7,301 nucleotides of DNA from an uncultured Bacteroidales bacterium (GTDB lineage: Bacteria; Bacteroidota; Bacteroidia; Bacteroidales; Muribaculaceae): assembly GCA_900554345.1 (NCBI GenBank), contig USHH01000110.1:1-7301 (forward strand). Reading direction: 5' to 3'. Under the pieces are notes generated by a model. That model was not told where the DNA came from, ran no database searches, and worked only from the letters and a program-made list of their open reading frames with translations. Both the position numbers and the translations under genes were made by a program. Below, one piece after another: positions 1-7,064 of this stretch. Within the stretch, counting starts at the first letter, position 1; the number at the start of each line of letters is the position of its first letter.

Positions 1-126
1 AGATGCCTTCCCTGGGCCCCCCCCAGGGGACCGGCCGCCGAGAAAGCCGTCACCATAGAGTTCAGCCTCCAGTATGGCGCGATGCCCATGCCGATGATAT
101 GCAGATTCACCTCCTCCGCTAAATAA
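1..126 (+). CDS. C-terminal end of an upstream gene, possibly a calycin-like or HmuY-like lipoprotein (partial)
   Basis: The first reading frame is open from the window edge to a TAA at 124-126, giving 41 residues. The second half alternates hydrophobic and polar residues (AVTIEFSLQYG, then MPMPMICRFTSSAK), which looks like the closing beta-strands of an all-beta protein. The stop is only 4 bp before the receptor start, so it is probably the gene before the receptor in the operon. In Porphyromonas that place is held by the hemophore HmuY; the MPMPM-type ending reminds me more of Bacteroidales calycin-like beta-barrel proteins. Either would be an exported heme- or lipid-binding lipoprotein, but too little is present to prove it. 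The first 13 residues are rich in Pro, Ala and Gly and cross a C8 tract, so the frame upstream of the tract is uncertain. A second frame (3-122) is also open but less protein-like. Confidence 0.5.
   Translation, partial: RCLPWAPPRGPAAEKAVTIEFSLQYGAMPMPMICRFTSSAK
10..28 (+). repeat. GC-only-loop inverted repeat containing a C8 tract
   Basis: CCCTGGG at 10-16 pairs perfectly with CCCAGGG at 22-28 around a loop of five C, and the run of eight C spans 17-24. It lies inside the 3' end of the upstream reading frame. No T-run follows, so it does not look like an intrinsic terminator. It could be a local RNA structure, a slippage-prone homopolymer or simply Pro-codon composition. Confidence 0.6.
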
Positions 127-130
127 GGCC

Positions 131-2131
131 ATGCGTAGAAGTCTGAGATACTACCCCGCCGTTGTATTCGGACTTCTGTCTCCGCTCACAGCCCTTGCCG
201 GCGGCGATGCCGACAAGGGGCTTGATGAGACAGCAAGTCCAGCAGCAGCAGCCGACAGCATCGGCGACTATCTCGCGATGATGACACCCGACGAGACGGA
301 GCTGGGCGAAGTGGTGGTCACGGCCACACGCACCCCCAAGGCCCTCAAGGACGCGCCGGTAGTCACACGGGTGATCACATCGGATGAGATAGCGAAGGCC
401 GACGCCACCAACATCCAGGACCTCCTGACCGAGGAGCTCCCCGGCCTGGAGTTCGGATACGCCATGAACCAGGAGACCTCACTCAACATGAGCGGCTTCG
501 GTGGCAACGCCGTGCTCTTCCTCGTCGACGGCGAGAGGCTGGCCGGCGAAACCATGGACAACGTGGACTACAACCGGCTCAACCTCGGCAGTGTGGGGCA
601 GGTGGAAATCGTGAAGGGGGCCTCGTCGGCGCTCTACGGTGCCAACGCCGTAGGTGGAGTGGTGAACCTCATCACAAAGGAACGCACCGAGACCTGGCAC
701 GTGAACATCAACACGAGATACCGGAGTTTCGGCAATGAATGGCGCAGCGGCGGCGAGATAAGCTTCAACAGCCATCAATGGAACTCCAACACCTCGCTGC
801 AATACACCACCTCGCAGACCGTAAGGCTCACCGACGCCTTCGACACGGAATCGAAGATCCACAGTATTTACGGAGGCAACACACTCAACATCAAGGAACG
901 CCTCGTGTTCAGAGCCAGCGACCGGCTGCGGCTGATTGCGAGGGGAGGCTATTTCTCGAGGGTGAGCCACCGCGCCAACTACGACGACCACTACCACGAC
1001 TACAGCGGCGGCCTGCGCGGAGTGTGGGAGATAGACGACAGCCAGAACCTCGAGCTCTCCTACAGCTACGACCAATACGACAAGGCCCGCTATGTGGCCG
1101 ACATGCGCACCCACGACCACGACTACAGCAACCGCCAGCACATCGTCCACGCCCTCTACTCCAAGTTCTGGGGGAGCAACGGACTCACGGCAGGAGCCGA
1201 CTACCTGCACGACTACCTCACCACATATCAGTTTACCGACAACGGCCACCACACGCAGACATCGGTCGACGCCTTCGTGCAGTTTGACTACAACCCGCTT
1301 TCATGGCTCAACGTCATAGCCTCCGTGCGCGACGACTATTTCTCCGAGTCAGACCGCAACGCCGTCACCGCGCGTCTGGCCACCATGTTCAAGCTCAGGC
1401 CGCTGTCGATCCGCGCTTCATATTCCGGTGGCTTCAGGGCTCCGACCCTGAAGGAGATGTATATGAGCTTCGACATGGCGGGCATCCAGATGATCTACGG
1501 CAATCCCGACCTGAAGCCGGAGCGTAGCCACAACTTCAATGTGGCGATCGAACGCAACGGCCGGGTGGGAGGATCGTGGACAGCCGGCTCATACAGCCTG
1601 ACGGCCTCCGGATATTACAACTACTATGACAGCCGGATAACCACCACCGACTTCCCGGCCACCGGCGATCTCGAGGAGGGCGCCATCTACACCAATGAAG
1701 ACGGAGTGAAGGTGATGGGAGTGGATGTCAATCTCCGCTACCGCACCGCCATGGGACTGGGTATGGCGGCGAGCTACAACTACCTGCACACGGCGGGCCG
1801 CTCGGTCGACTCGCAGTTTACCCAGCCCCGTCCACACTCCGCGACATGGAGGATAGACTATGACCGGCAGATATGCAAAGGGTGGCGTTTCTACGCCGCC
1901 GTCTCCGGCCGCTACCTCTCCAAGCCCGAGAGCCGGTATGAGACCGACGGCGCATACTCGCTGTGGAAGCTCACACTGCAACAGCGGGTGTGGAAAGGAA
2001 TAAACATCAGCCTCGTAATCAACAACCTGCTGAACTATAAGCCGAAAGTATATTACTGGAACTCGGCGCCCACCAACGGGACGACATGGGCTCTGGGAGT
2101 CAGCCTCGACATCGATGAAATTTTCAACTAA
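131..2131 (+). CDS. hmuR: TonB-dependent outer-membrane heme receptor, HmuR-like
   Basis: A 666-residue TonB-dependent receptor predicted to carry heme or a similar tetrapyrrole across the outer membrane using TonB energy. Residues 1-23 form a signal peptide (basic start, hydrophobic core, ALA before the likely cleavage). A short acidic/Ala-rich linker leads to a TonB-box-like segment ELGEVVVTATR (57-67). The plug spans about 68-185, with VLFLVDGERL and VEIVKGASSALYGANAVGGVVNLI. The remainder is a beta-barrel ending in SLDIDEIFN. FRAP at 435-438 and NPDL at 458-461 are the paired motifs of bacterial heme receptors. Residue 449, which corresponds by spacing to the essential His434 of P. gingivalis HmuR, is Met here, and the plug has no His. 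His pairs at 287/289, 328/330 and 373/374 probably sit in barrel loops or turns. The ATG at 131 gives an intact signal peptide; no strong ribosome-binding site precedes it. The next gene, a HmuS-type chelatase 5 bp downstream, favours heme over cobalamin or siderophore as substrate. Confidence 0.88.
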   Translation: MRRSLRYYPAVVFGLLSPLTALAGGDADKGLDETASPAAAADSIGDYLAMMTPDETELGEVVVTATRTPKALKDAPVVTRVITSDEIAKADATNIQDLLTEELPGLEFGYAMNQETSLNMSGFGGNAVLFLVDGERLAGETMDNVDYNRLNLGSVGQVEIVKGASSALYGANAVGGVVNLITKERTETWHVNINTRYRSFGNEWRSGGEISFNSHQWNSNTSLQYTTSQTVRLTDAFDTESKIHSIYGGNTLNIKERLVFRASDRLRLIARGGYFSRVSHRANYDDHYHDYSGGLRGVWEIDDSQNLELSYSYDQYDKARYVADMRTHDHDYSNRQHIVHALYSKFWGSNGLTAGADYLHDYLTTYQFTDNGHHTQTSVDAFVQFDYNPLSWLNVIASVRDDYFSESDRNAVTARLATMFKLRPLSIRASYSGGFRAPTLKEMYMSFDMAGIQMIYGNPDLKPERSHNFNVAIERNGRVGGSWTAGSYSLTASGYYNYYDSRITTTDFPATGDLEEGAIYTNEDGVKVMGVDVNLRYRTAMGLGMAASYNYLHTAGRSVDSQFTQPRPHSATWRIDYDRQICKGWRFYAAVSGRYLSKPESRYETDGAYSLWKLTLQQRVWKGINISLVINNLLNYKPKVYYWNSAPTNGTTWALGVSLDIDEIFN

Positions 2132-2136
2132 CCGGA

Positions 2137-5100
2137 ATGAGAAAGAAGAAGAAAATAATACTTGCCATAATAGCCGGTGCCGCGGTCATAGGCGCCGGCC
2201 TGCTGCTGTGGCGCCGCTGGGCCTCGACCACCGACATAGCGTTTGTCAACTATCAGGCCATCACTCTCGGACAGATCTCCAGAGCCAACGACAACCCTTT
2301 CATCAAGATACACGAGCTGAGTGTCGACGACATCGACAAGGCCGGAAAATACGACATGGTGATGGTCAACGGCATGGGCCTGCGCATCACCGACGATCAG
2401 CGCGAGCAGCTGACCTCCGCCGCCGAAAGCGGCACACCGGTGATCACCACCGCCGCCACCAATCCACAAAACCAGATCACCTCGGTGGATTCGATCGATG
2501 ACGCGTTTCTGAGACAGTATCTCAGAGGCGGACGCGCCAACTACCGCAACATGCTCGAATACGTCAGGAAATTCATCGACGGGAAGAAACTGTGGGCGCG
2601 GCTTCCGGGCGATCCGGTGCTCTCCGCGACCTCGCTACTCTACTATCCCTCAGATACCGAGGAGCTCGGCTTCCATTCAGTGAGGGAATACGAAGGATGG
2701 CTGAAGAGAAACGGGAAATGGAAAGAGGGCGCACCGCGGATCATCCTCACCGGGCAGATGGGCGTCGCCGACAGTCTTGTAGCCAAGCTCGAGAAAAGCG
2801 GCAACATGGTGTATCCCGTCAGCGTGATCCAGCCGTTCATAGCCGACGGCCACGCCGACTCGATAAAATGCAGGGCACTGATCAATATGGCTCACGGACG
2901 CATGGGCGACGAGGTGACGGCATGGCTGGAGACCCACAACATCCCCCTCTTCTCCCCCGTCAACGCCAACCGCGACTACGACGAGTGGATGGATGACAAG
3001 ATGGGGATGAGCGGAGGCTTCATGTCGCAGAGCATAGTGACGCCGGAAATCGACGGTGCCATACGCCCCTTCACGCTTTTCGCACATTTCAAAGGTTCCG
3101 ACGGACTGCCGCACGTGGAAGCCATCCCCGGACGCGTCGATGAATTCGTGGCAACGGTCAACAACTACGTCTCGCTGGGCCGGAAAGCGAACAAAGACAA
3201 GAAGCTCGCCATCTTCTATTTCAAGGGGCCGGGGCAGAGCGCGCTCGTTGCCGAGGGGATGGAGGTGGCTCCCTCGCTCTACAACCTGCTGAAGCGGCTC
3301 AAGGAGGAGGGATACGCGGTTGAGGGACTGCCAGCCGACGCAGCGGCCTTCGAGCGTCTGATAGCCGAGAACGGCAGGATTTTCAATGAGTATGCCACAG
3401 GAGCGCGGGCCGACTTCGTGGCCCGCAATCATCCGCAGTCGGTAAGCAGAAAGGAATATGACGAATGGTGCGGCAAGTCGCTGCCGGAGGAGATGCGCGA
3501 GGAAATCGACGCGCTCGACGGTCAGTTTCCGGGGCACGGGCTTAACGACGGCAAGGGAAATGCCGCGGTGGCCAGGATAAGGCTCGGCAACGTGGTGCTG
3601 ATACCGCAGCCGGCGGCAGGTCTGGGCGATGACGACTTCAAGATAGTGCACGGCACTGACGCCGCGCCCCCGCATAATTATGTAGCGGCCTATCTGTGGG
3701 CGCGCCACGGCTTCGGAGCCGACGCCCTTCTGCATTTCGGCGCCCACGGCTCTCTCGAGTTCACCCCTCGCAAGCAGGCGGCGTTGGGAAGCCGCGACTG
3801 GCCCGACCGCCTCGTAGGCCCCCTCCCCCACTTCTACGTCTACTCCACCTCCAATGTGGGTGAGGCGATGATCGCCAAGCGACGCAGCTATGCCGGGATC
3901 GTCAACTACCTCACGCCTCCCTTCATGGAAAGCAAGGTGAGAGGGATTTATAAGAACCTCTCCGACGCCGTGGCCGACTATAACAGGGCGAAGACAGGCG
4001 CCGACTCACTGAAGGCAGCACGTCTCGTGAGGAAATACACCCTCGCGCTCGGCATACACCGCGAGCTGAGGATCGACAGCACACGGCTGTTCTCACCCGA
4101 CGACATAGCACGCATCGAGGGTTTCGCCGAGGAGCTCGCCAACGAAAAGATCACCGGAGCGCTCTACGTGATGGGAGTGCCGTATTCGGAATCCCATATC
4201 CGGCAGACAGTTGAGGCTATGGCCATGGATCCGCTGGCCTACAGCCTCCAGAAGCTCAGAGGGGGCGGCGACATTCGGGTATGGAGAGAGAGGGCCTTGA
4301 GGCTCGTGAGGAATCCACGTCCAGTCGACGACGCCATGATTCTCTCCGTGACCGGACTCACGCAGGCGCAGCTCGACAGCGCGCGCAAGACGGCGCAGAC
4401 CATCGAAGGCTCTCGCGGCATGCTCTCGCGCATGATGGTGATGGGGTCGATGATGCCGCCGAAAAGCGAAAAGCCGTTGAAAATCTCGGAGCGTAGGCAG
4501 CCTAAGACCCGTCACGCCATGATACCGGGAATGTCGCCTGAAAAGGCCATAGAGATGGCGAGGAAGATGGGGGCCGACGACGCGGCCATAGAGAAGATGA
4601 AGGCCGCCATGACACGCAATAGCGTCACACCCAAGGGACCTCAGGCTGCAGGCCATCCCGGCATGAAGAAAAGGGAACTGTCGAAAGAGGAGATAGAGTT
4701 CTCGATGGCCGTGATGGAAGTGGAGCGCGCGCTGAGAAACATAGGCGCCTACCGCAATGCGCTTCTGGAAAGCCCCGGCAGAGAGCTGTCGTCGATCGTC
4801 AACGCCCTCAACGGCGGCTTTATAGCCCCGACATCCGGTGGAGACCCGGTGCTGAACCCCGACATACTCCCCACGGGGCGCAACATGTTTGCGGTTAACG
4901 CGGAGGAGACCCCATCGGCCGTGGCGTGGGAGAAAGGGAAAGACCTCGCCGAGGCCACCATCAGGATGTATCGCAAGGTTCATGGCGACTCCATACCGAG
5001 GAAGGTGAGCTACACGCTCTGGAGCAGCGAGTTCATAGAGACGGAGGGAGCCACCATAGCGCAGGTGCTCTATATGCTCGGCGTAGAGCCGGTGAGAGAC

Positions 5101-6369
5101 CCGTTCGGGCGCGTCACCGATCTGCGGCTCATACCGTCGGAGGAACTGGGAAGGCCACGCATCGACGTAGTGGTGCAGACCTCCGGACAGCTCCGCGACC
5201 TCGCAGCCTCACGCCTCTTCCTCATCGGCCGGGCCGTAAAGATGGCGGCAGAGGCCAGGGATGACGCCTATCCCAACTACGTGGCGCAGGGAGTGACGGA
5301 ATCGGAGAGGCACCTCGTCGACAAGGGAGTGTCGCCCAAAGAGGCCCGCGAACTCTCCACATCAAGGGTGTTTGGCGGCGTCAACGGCAACTACGGCAGC
5401 GGCATCCAGAGCATGGTGGAGGCGGGCGACCGCTGGGAAGACACCAAGGAGATCGCCTCGACATATATCTCCAACATGGGAGCGAGCTACGACAGCGAGG
5501 AGCAGTGGGAGCAGATGCGCGAATACGCCTTCGAGGCGGCGCTGACTCAGACCGACGTGGTGGTACAACCCCGGCAGAGCAACACCTGGGGAGCGCTGAG
5601 CCTCGACCATGTGTATGAGTTCATGGGCGGCATGAACCTCGCCGTGAAGGAAGTGACCGGCAAGGAGCCCGACGCCTATCTCAGCGACTACCGCAACCGC
5701 AACAACGCGAGGATGCAGGAGGTGAAGGAAGCCATCGGCGTGGAGAGCCGCACCACTATCCTCAATCCGGAATACATAAAGGAGAAGATGAAGGGCGGAG
5801 CCGGCGACGCCGCCGTTATCGCGGAAACCATCACCAACACCTACGGCTGGAACGTGATGAAGCCAGACGCCATCGACAACGAGCTCTGGAACGACATCTA
5901 CGACACGTATATCGCCGACAAGCACACCCTTGGCGTGAGGGAGCACTTCGAGAAGGCCAATCCCGCGGCGATCGAGGAGATGACGGCAGTGATGCTGGAG
6001 TCGGCCCGCAAGGGGCTATGGAAAGCCACACCCCGGCAGCTGGCAACCCTGGCTCAGATGCATACTGAGGTCGTGGAGCGACATGGAGCTGCCTGCACAG
6101 GCTTCGTATGCGACAACGCGAAGCTCCGCGACTTCATAGCCTCGAAAGCACCTGCCGCTTCTGCTGCTGGATATAAGGCCGCAGTGGCCGAGGCGAGAGC
6201 CGAGAACGTAGCGCAGGGCGATGGAAAAGTGATGAAGAAGGAGTCGCTGAATCAGACTGAATCGGTCACCAACCGGGTCAACGGCGTCATCGTGGCCGCG
6301 ATCGCTGCGGTTGCCGTGGCAGGGCTAGTGGTGCTGATACGCCGTCGCCGTAAAACGAGGGAGGAGTGA
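2137..6369 (+). CDS. hmuS: CobN/ChlH-family chelatase, HmuS-like, membrane-anchored at both ends
   Basis: A 1410-residue protein of the CobN/Mg-chelatase large-subunit family, longer than cobalt-inserting CobN (about 1250-1300) and close to HmuS. A basic start (MRKKKK) and hydrophobic helix at 7-25 form an N-terminal anchor; a second helix at 1383-1401 is followed by RRRRK. Positive-inside reading puts both tails in the cytoplasm and the large domain in the periplasm. CobN-type signatures in order: TPEIDGAI (302-309), IFYFKGPGQ (359-367), PHNY (512-515), HFGAHGSLEF (533-542, with His533, His537 and Glu541), PTGRN (912-916), GRPRIDVVVQTSG (1005-1017), RVFGGVNGNYGSGI (from 1077) and a Cys1320/Cys1325 pair near the C-terminus. 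Residues 762-860 are Met-rich. Family context: CobN inserts cobalt in B12 synthesis with CobS/CobT ATPases; HmuS homologues sit in heme-uptake operons and have been linked to anaerobic heme metal removal. Its position between a heme receptor and an ExbB-like gene supports the latter. Five bases separate it from hmuR. Confidence 0.9.
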   Translation: MRKKKKIILAIIAGAAVIGAGLLLWRRWASTTDIAFVNYQAITLGQISRANDNPFIKIHELSVDDIDKAGKYDMVMVNGMGLRITDDQREQLTSAAESGTPVITTAATNPQNQITSVDSIDDAFLRQYLRGGRANYRNMLEYVRKFIDGKKLWARLPGDPVLSATSLLYYPSDTEELGFHSVREYEGWLKRNGKWKEGAPRIILTGQMGVADSLVAKLEKSGNMVYPVSVIQPFIADGHADSIKCRALINMAHGRMGDEVTAWLETHNIPLFSPVNANRDYDEWMDDKMGMSGGFMSQSIVTPEIDGAIRPFTLFAHFKGSDGLPHVEAIPGRVDEFVATVNNYVSLGRKANKDKKLAIFYFKGPGQSALVAEGMEVAPSLYNLLKRLKEEGYAVEGLPADAAAFERLIAENGRIFNEYATGARADFVARNHPQSVSRKEYDEWCGKSLPEEMREEIDALDGQFPGHGLNDGKGNAAVARIRLGNVVLIPQPAAGLGDDDFKIVHGTDAAPPHNYVAAYLWARHGFGADALLHFGAHGSLEFTPRKQAALGSRDWPDRLVGPLPHFYVYSTSNVGEAMIAKRRSYAGIVNYLTPPFMESKVRGIYKNLSDAVADYNRAKTGADSLKAARLVRKYTLALGIHRELRIDSTRLFSPDDIARIEGFAEELANEKITGALYVMGVPYSESHIRQTVEAMAMDPLAYSLQKLRGGGDIRVWRERALRLVRNPRPVDDAMILSVTGLTQAQLDSARKTAQTIEGSRGMLSRMMVMGSMMPPKSEKPLKISERRQPKTRHAMIPGMSPEKAIEMARKMGADDAAIEKMKAAMTRNSVTPKGPQAAGHPGMKKRELSKEEIEFSMAVMEVERALRNIGAYRNALLESPGRELSSIVNALNGGFIAPTSGGDPVLNPDILPTGRNMFAVNAEETPSAVAWEKGKDLAEATIRMYRKVHGDSIPRKVSYTLWSSEFIETEGATIAQVLYMLGVEPVRDPFGRVTDLRLIPSEELGRPRIDVVVQTSGQLRDLAASRLFLIGRAVKMAAEARDDAYPNYVAQGVTESERHLVDKGVSPKEARELSTSRVFGGVNGNYGSGIQSMVEAGDRWEDTKEIASTYISNMGASYDSEEQWEQMREYAFEAALTQTDVVVQPRQSNTWGALSLDHVYEFMGGMNLAVKEVTGKEPDAYLSDYRNRNNARMQEVKEAIGVESRTTILNPEYIKEKMKGGAGDAAVIAETITNTYGWNVMKPDAIDNELWNDIYDTYIADKHTLGVREHFEKANPAAIEEMTAVMLESARKGLWKATPRQLATLAQMHTEVVERHGAACTGFVCDNAKLRDFIASKAPAASAAGYKAAVAEARAENVAQGDGKVMKKESLNQTESVTNRVNGVIVAAIAAVAVAGLVVLIRRRRKTREE
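4420..4716 (+). other. Met-rich segment within the HmuS-like chelatase
   Basis: Residues 762-860 of the chelatase contain 15 Met in 99 residues, with clusters at the start (MLSRMMVMGSMM) and pairs further on (AMIPGM, IEMARKM, EKMKAAM), plus many Lys/Arg/Pro and two His (in RHAM and GHPGM). It lies between the central chelatase core and the conserved PTGRN motif. The composition resembles a flexible or helical insert and not the surrounding globular domain. Met-rich stretches in periplasmic proteins can bind soft metals, or may line a hydrophobic heme site; neither is shown here. Confidence 0.6.
6357..6366 (+). promoter_or_regulatory. Ribosome-binding site for the hmuT-like gene, inside the hmuS end
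   Basis: The purine stretch GAGGGAGGAG overlaps the last codons of the chelatase gene. Its GAGG at 6357-6360 lies 8 bases before the ATG at 6369, a normal Shine-Dalgarno spacing. This supports the ATG at 6369 over the GTG at 6366 as start. It is the only strong Shine-Dalgarno-like site before a gene in this window. Confidence 0.55.
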
Positions 6370-7064
6370 TGGAGATAGTGGTAATCGTGATAATGATGAT
6401 GGTGGGAGTCAGCTTCATACTGAAGCTGAGCTGCCATGGATGGGTCGGGCGCCTCGCCATCGCTATTCTGGCAGCGGCCTTCATCATCCTGACATGCGAT
6501 GCGGCCGCGTCGCAGTCGAAGACACAGATCAGGGAATGGCTCGGAGAGCCGGAGCTGATGCTCGACATGTCGGTATTGCTCACGATAGACGTGGCGTTTC
6601 AGATATGCTACTGCGTGCTGGGCGCACGGGCGCTCCACGACCGGCTGCCGAAAGCCCGGGGAGTGCTGCTCAAGGCTACACTGTGGGTGCCGGGACTCCT
6701 GGTCTTCCCTACTCTTTTTGCCATGCAGACCGAGCTGATATTCACCTTCACCGGCACTGATTTCGACTCCATAGCGTGGGGGCTGGCAGGAATTGTCGCC
6801 ATAGCGCTTCCACTGATGGCGGCGCTGACGAGATGGCTCATTCCCGAGACCGAGATACGTCTCGAGATGATTTTCATGGTAAACCTCCTCATCGCGGCAC
6901 TCGGTATCGTGGCCACCGTGAACGGACGCACGGCCGCCGCCGGCACCTCGGAGGTGGAATGGGGAGCCCTCGTAGGCTTCGCCGTCATCCTTCTGGCCGG
7001 ACTCGGCTCCGGCCTGATTCTCAACCGATACCTTACACAAAAGAAAATAACGAAACTGAAATGA
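6369..7064 (+). CDS. hmuT: Polytopic inner-membrane protein, HmuT-like
   Basis: A 231-residue protein with about seven hydrophobic helices, near residues 2-18, 26-43, 66-86, 99-126, 135-157, 167-184 and 198-219. It has no recognisable catalytic motif and no ATP-binding loop, so it is not an ABC ATPase or a substrate-binding protein. The third helix carries Asp66 and Asp74 and two Cys (80, 82); the first ends in KLSCHGW. The ATG overlaps the chelatase stop by one base (TGATG), and its own stop overlaps the next gene, so translation is probably coupled to both. The assignment rests mainly on position in the hmu order R-S-T-U and on being a membrane protein of this size. Its role is not known to me; it may link the chelatase to the proton-channel protein or move substrate or product across the inner membrane. 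A GTG three bases upstream could add one residue. Confidence 0.72.
   Translation: MEIVVIVIMMMVGVSFILKLSCHGWVGRLAIAILAAAFIILTCDAAASQSKTQIREWLGEPELMLDMSVLLTIDVAFQICYCVLGARALHDRLPKARGVLLKATLWVPGLLVFPTLFAMQTELIFTFTGTDFDSIAWGLAGIVAIALPLMAALTRWLIPETEIRLEMIFMVNLLIAALGIVATVNGRTAAAGTSEVEWGALVGFAVILLAGLGSGLILNRYLTQKKITKLK

Noticed and set aside
10..28. The GC-rich inverted repeat as an intrinsic terminator
   Set aside because: There is no following T-run, it lies in coding sequence, and the downstream gene starts about 100 bases later in what looks like one operon.
3..122. A small gene starting at ATG 3-5 and ending at TAA 120-122
   Set aside because: Its translation is rich in Arg, His and Pro without structure-like patterning, while the overlapping first frame reads as beta-strands and ends next to the receptor start.
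1..130. A promoter or Fur-type operator before the receptor
   Set aside because: The region is coding up to 126, and I see no Bacteroidota -7 (TAnnTTTG) or AT-rich operator; regulation should act upstream of the window.
739..1287. Plus-strand open frames inside the receptor and chelatase genes in other frames (also 2115-2501, 2592-2996, 4926-5264)
   Set aside because: Their Arg/Pro/His-rich translations resemble out-of-frame readings, and they overlap genes with clear motifs.
131..2131. The receptor as a BtuB-type cobalamin transporter
   Set aside because: The paired FRAP and NPDL motifs and the adjacent chelatase favour heme, although Met at the ligand position leaves some doubt.
2677..3831. 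A 384-residue open frame on the minus strand across the chelatase gene, with others at 479-1252 and 4093-4983
   Set aside because: These lie opposite strongly conserved coding sequence, have low-complexity Val/His/Arg-rich translations and no recognisable domains; long antisense frames are expected in GC-rich genes.
2137..6369. Cobalt-inserting CobN of B12 synthesis
   Set aside because: The membrane anchors, greater length and place between a heme-type receptor and an ExbB-like gene fit HmuS; no B12 synthesis genes are present. The substrate is still not proven.
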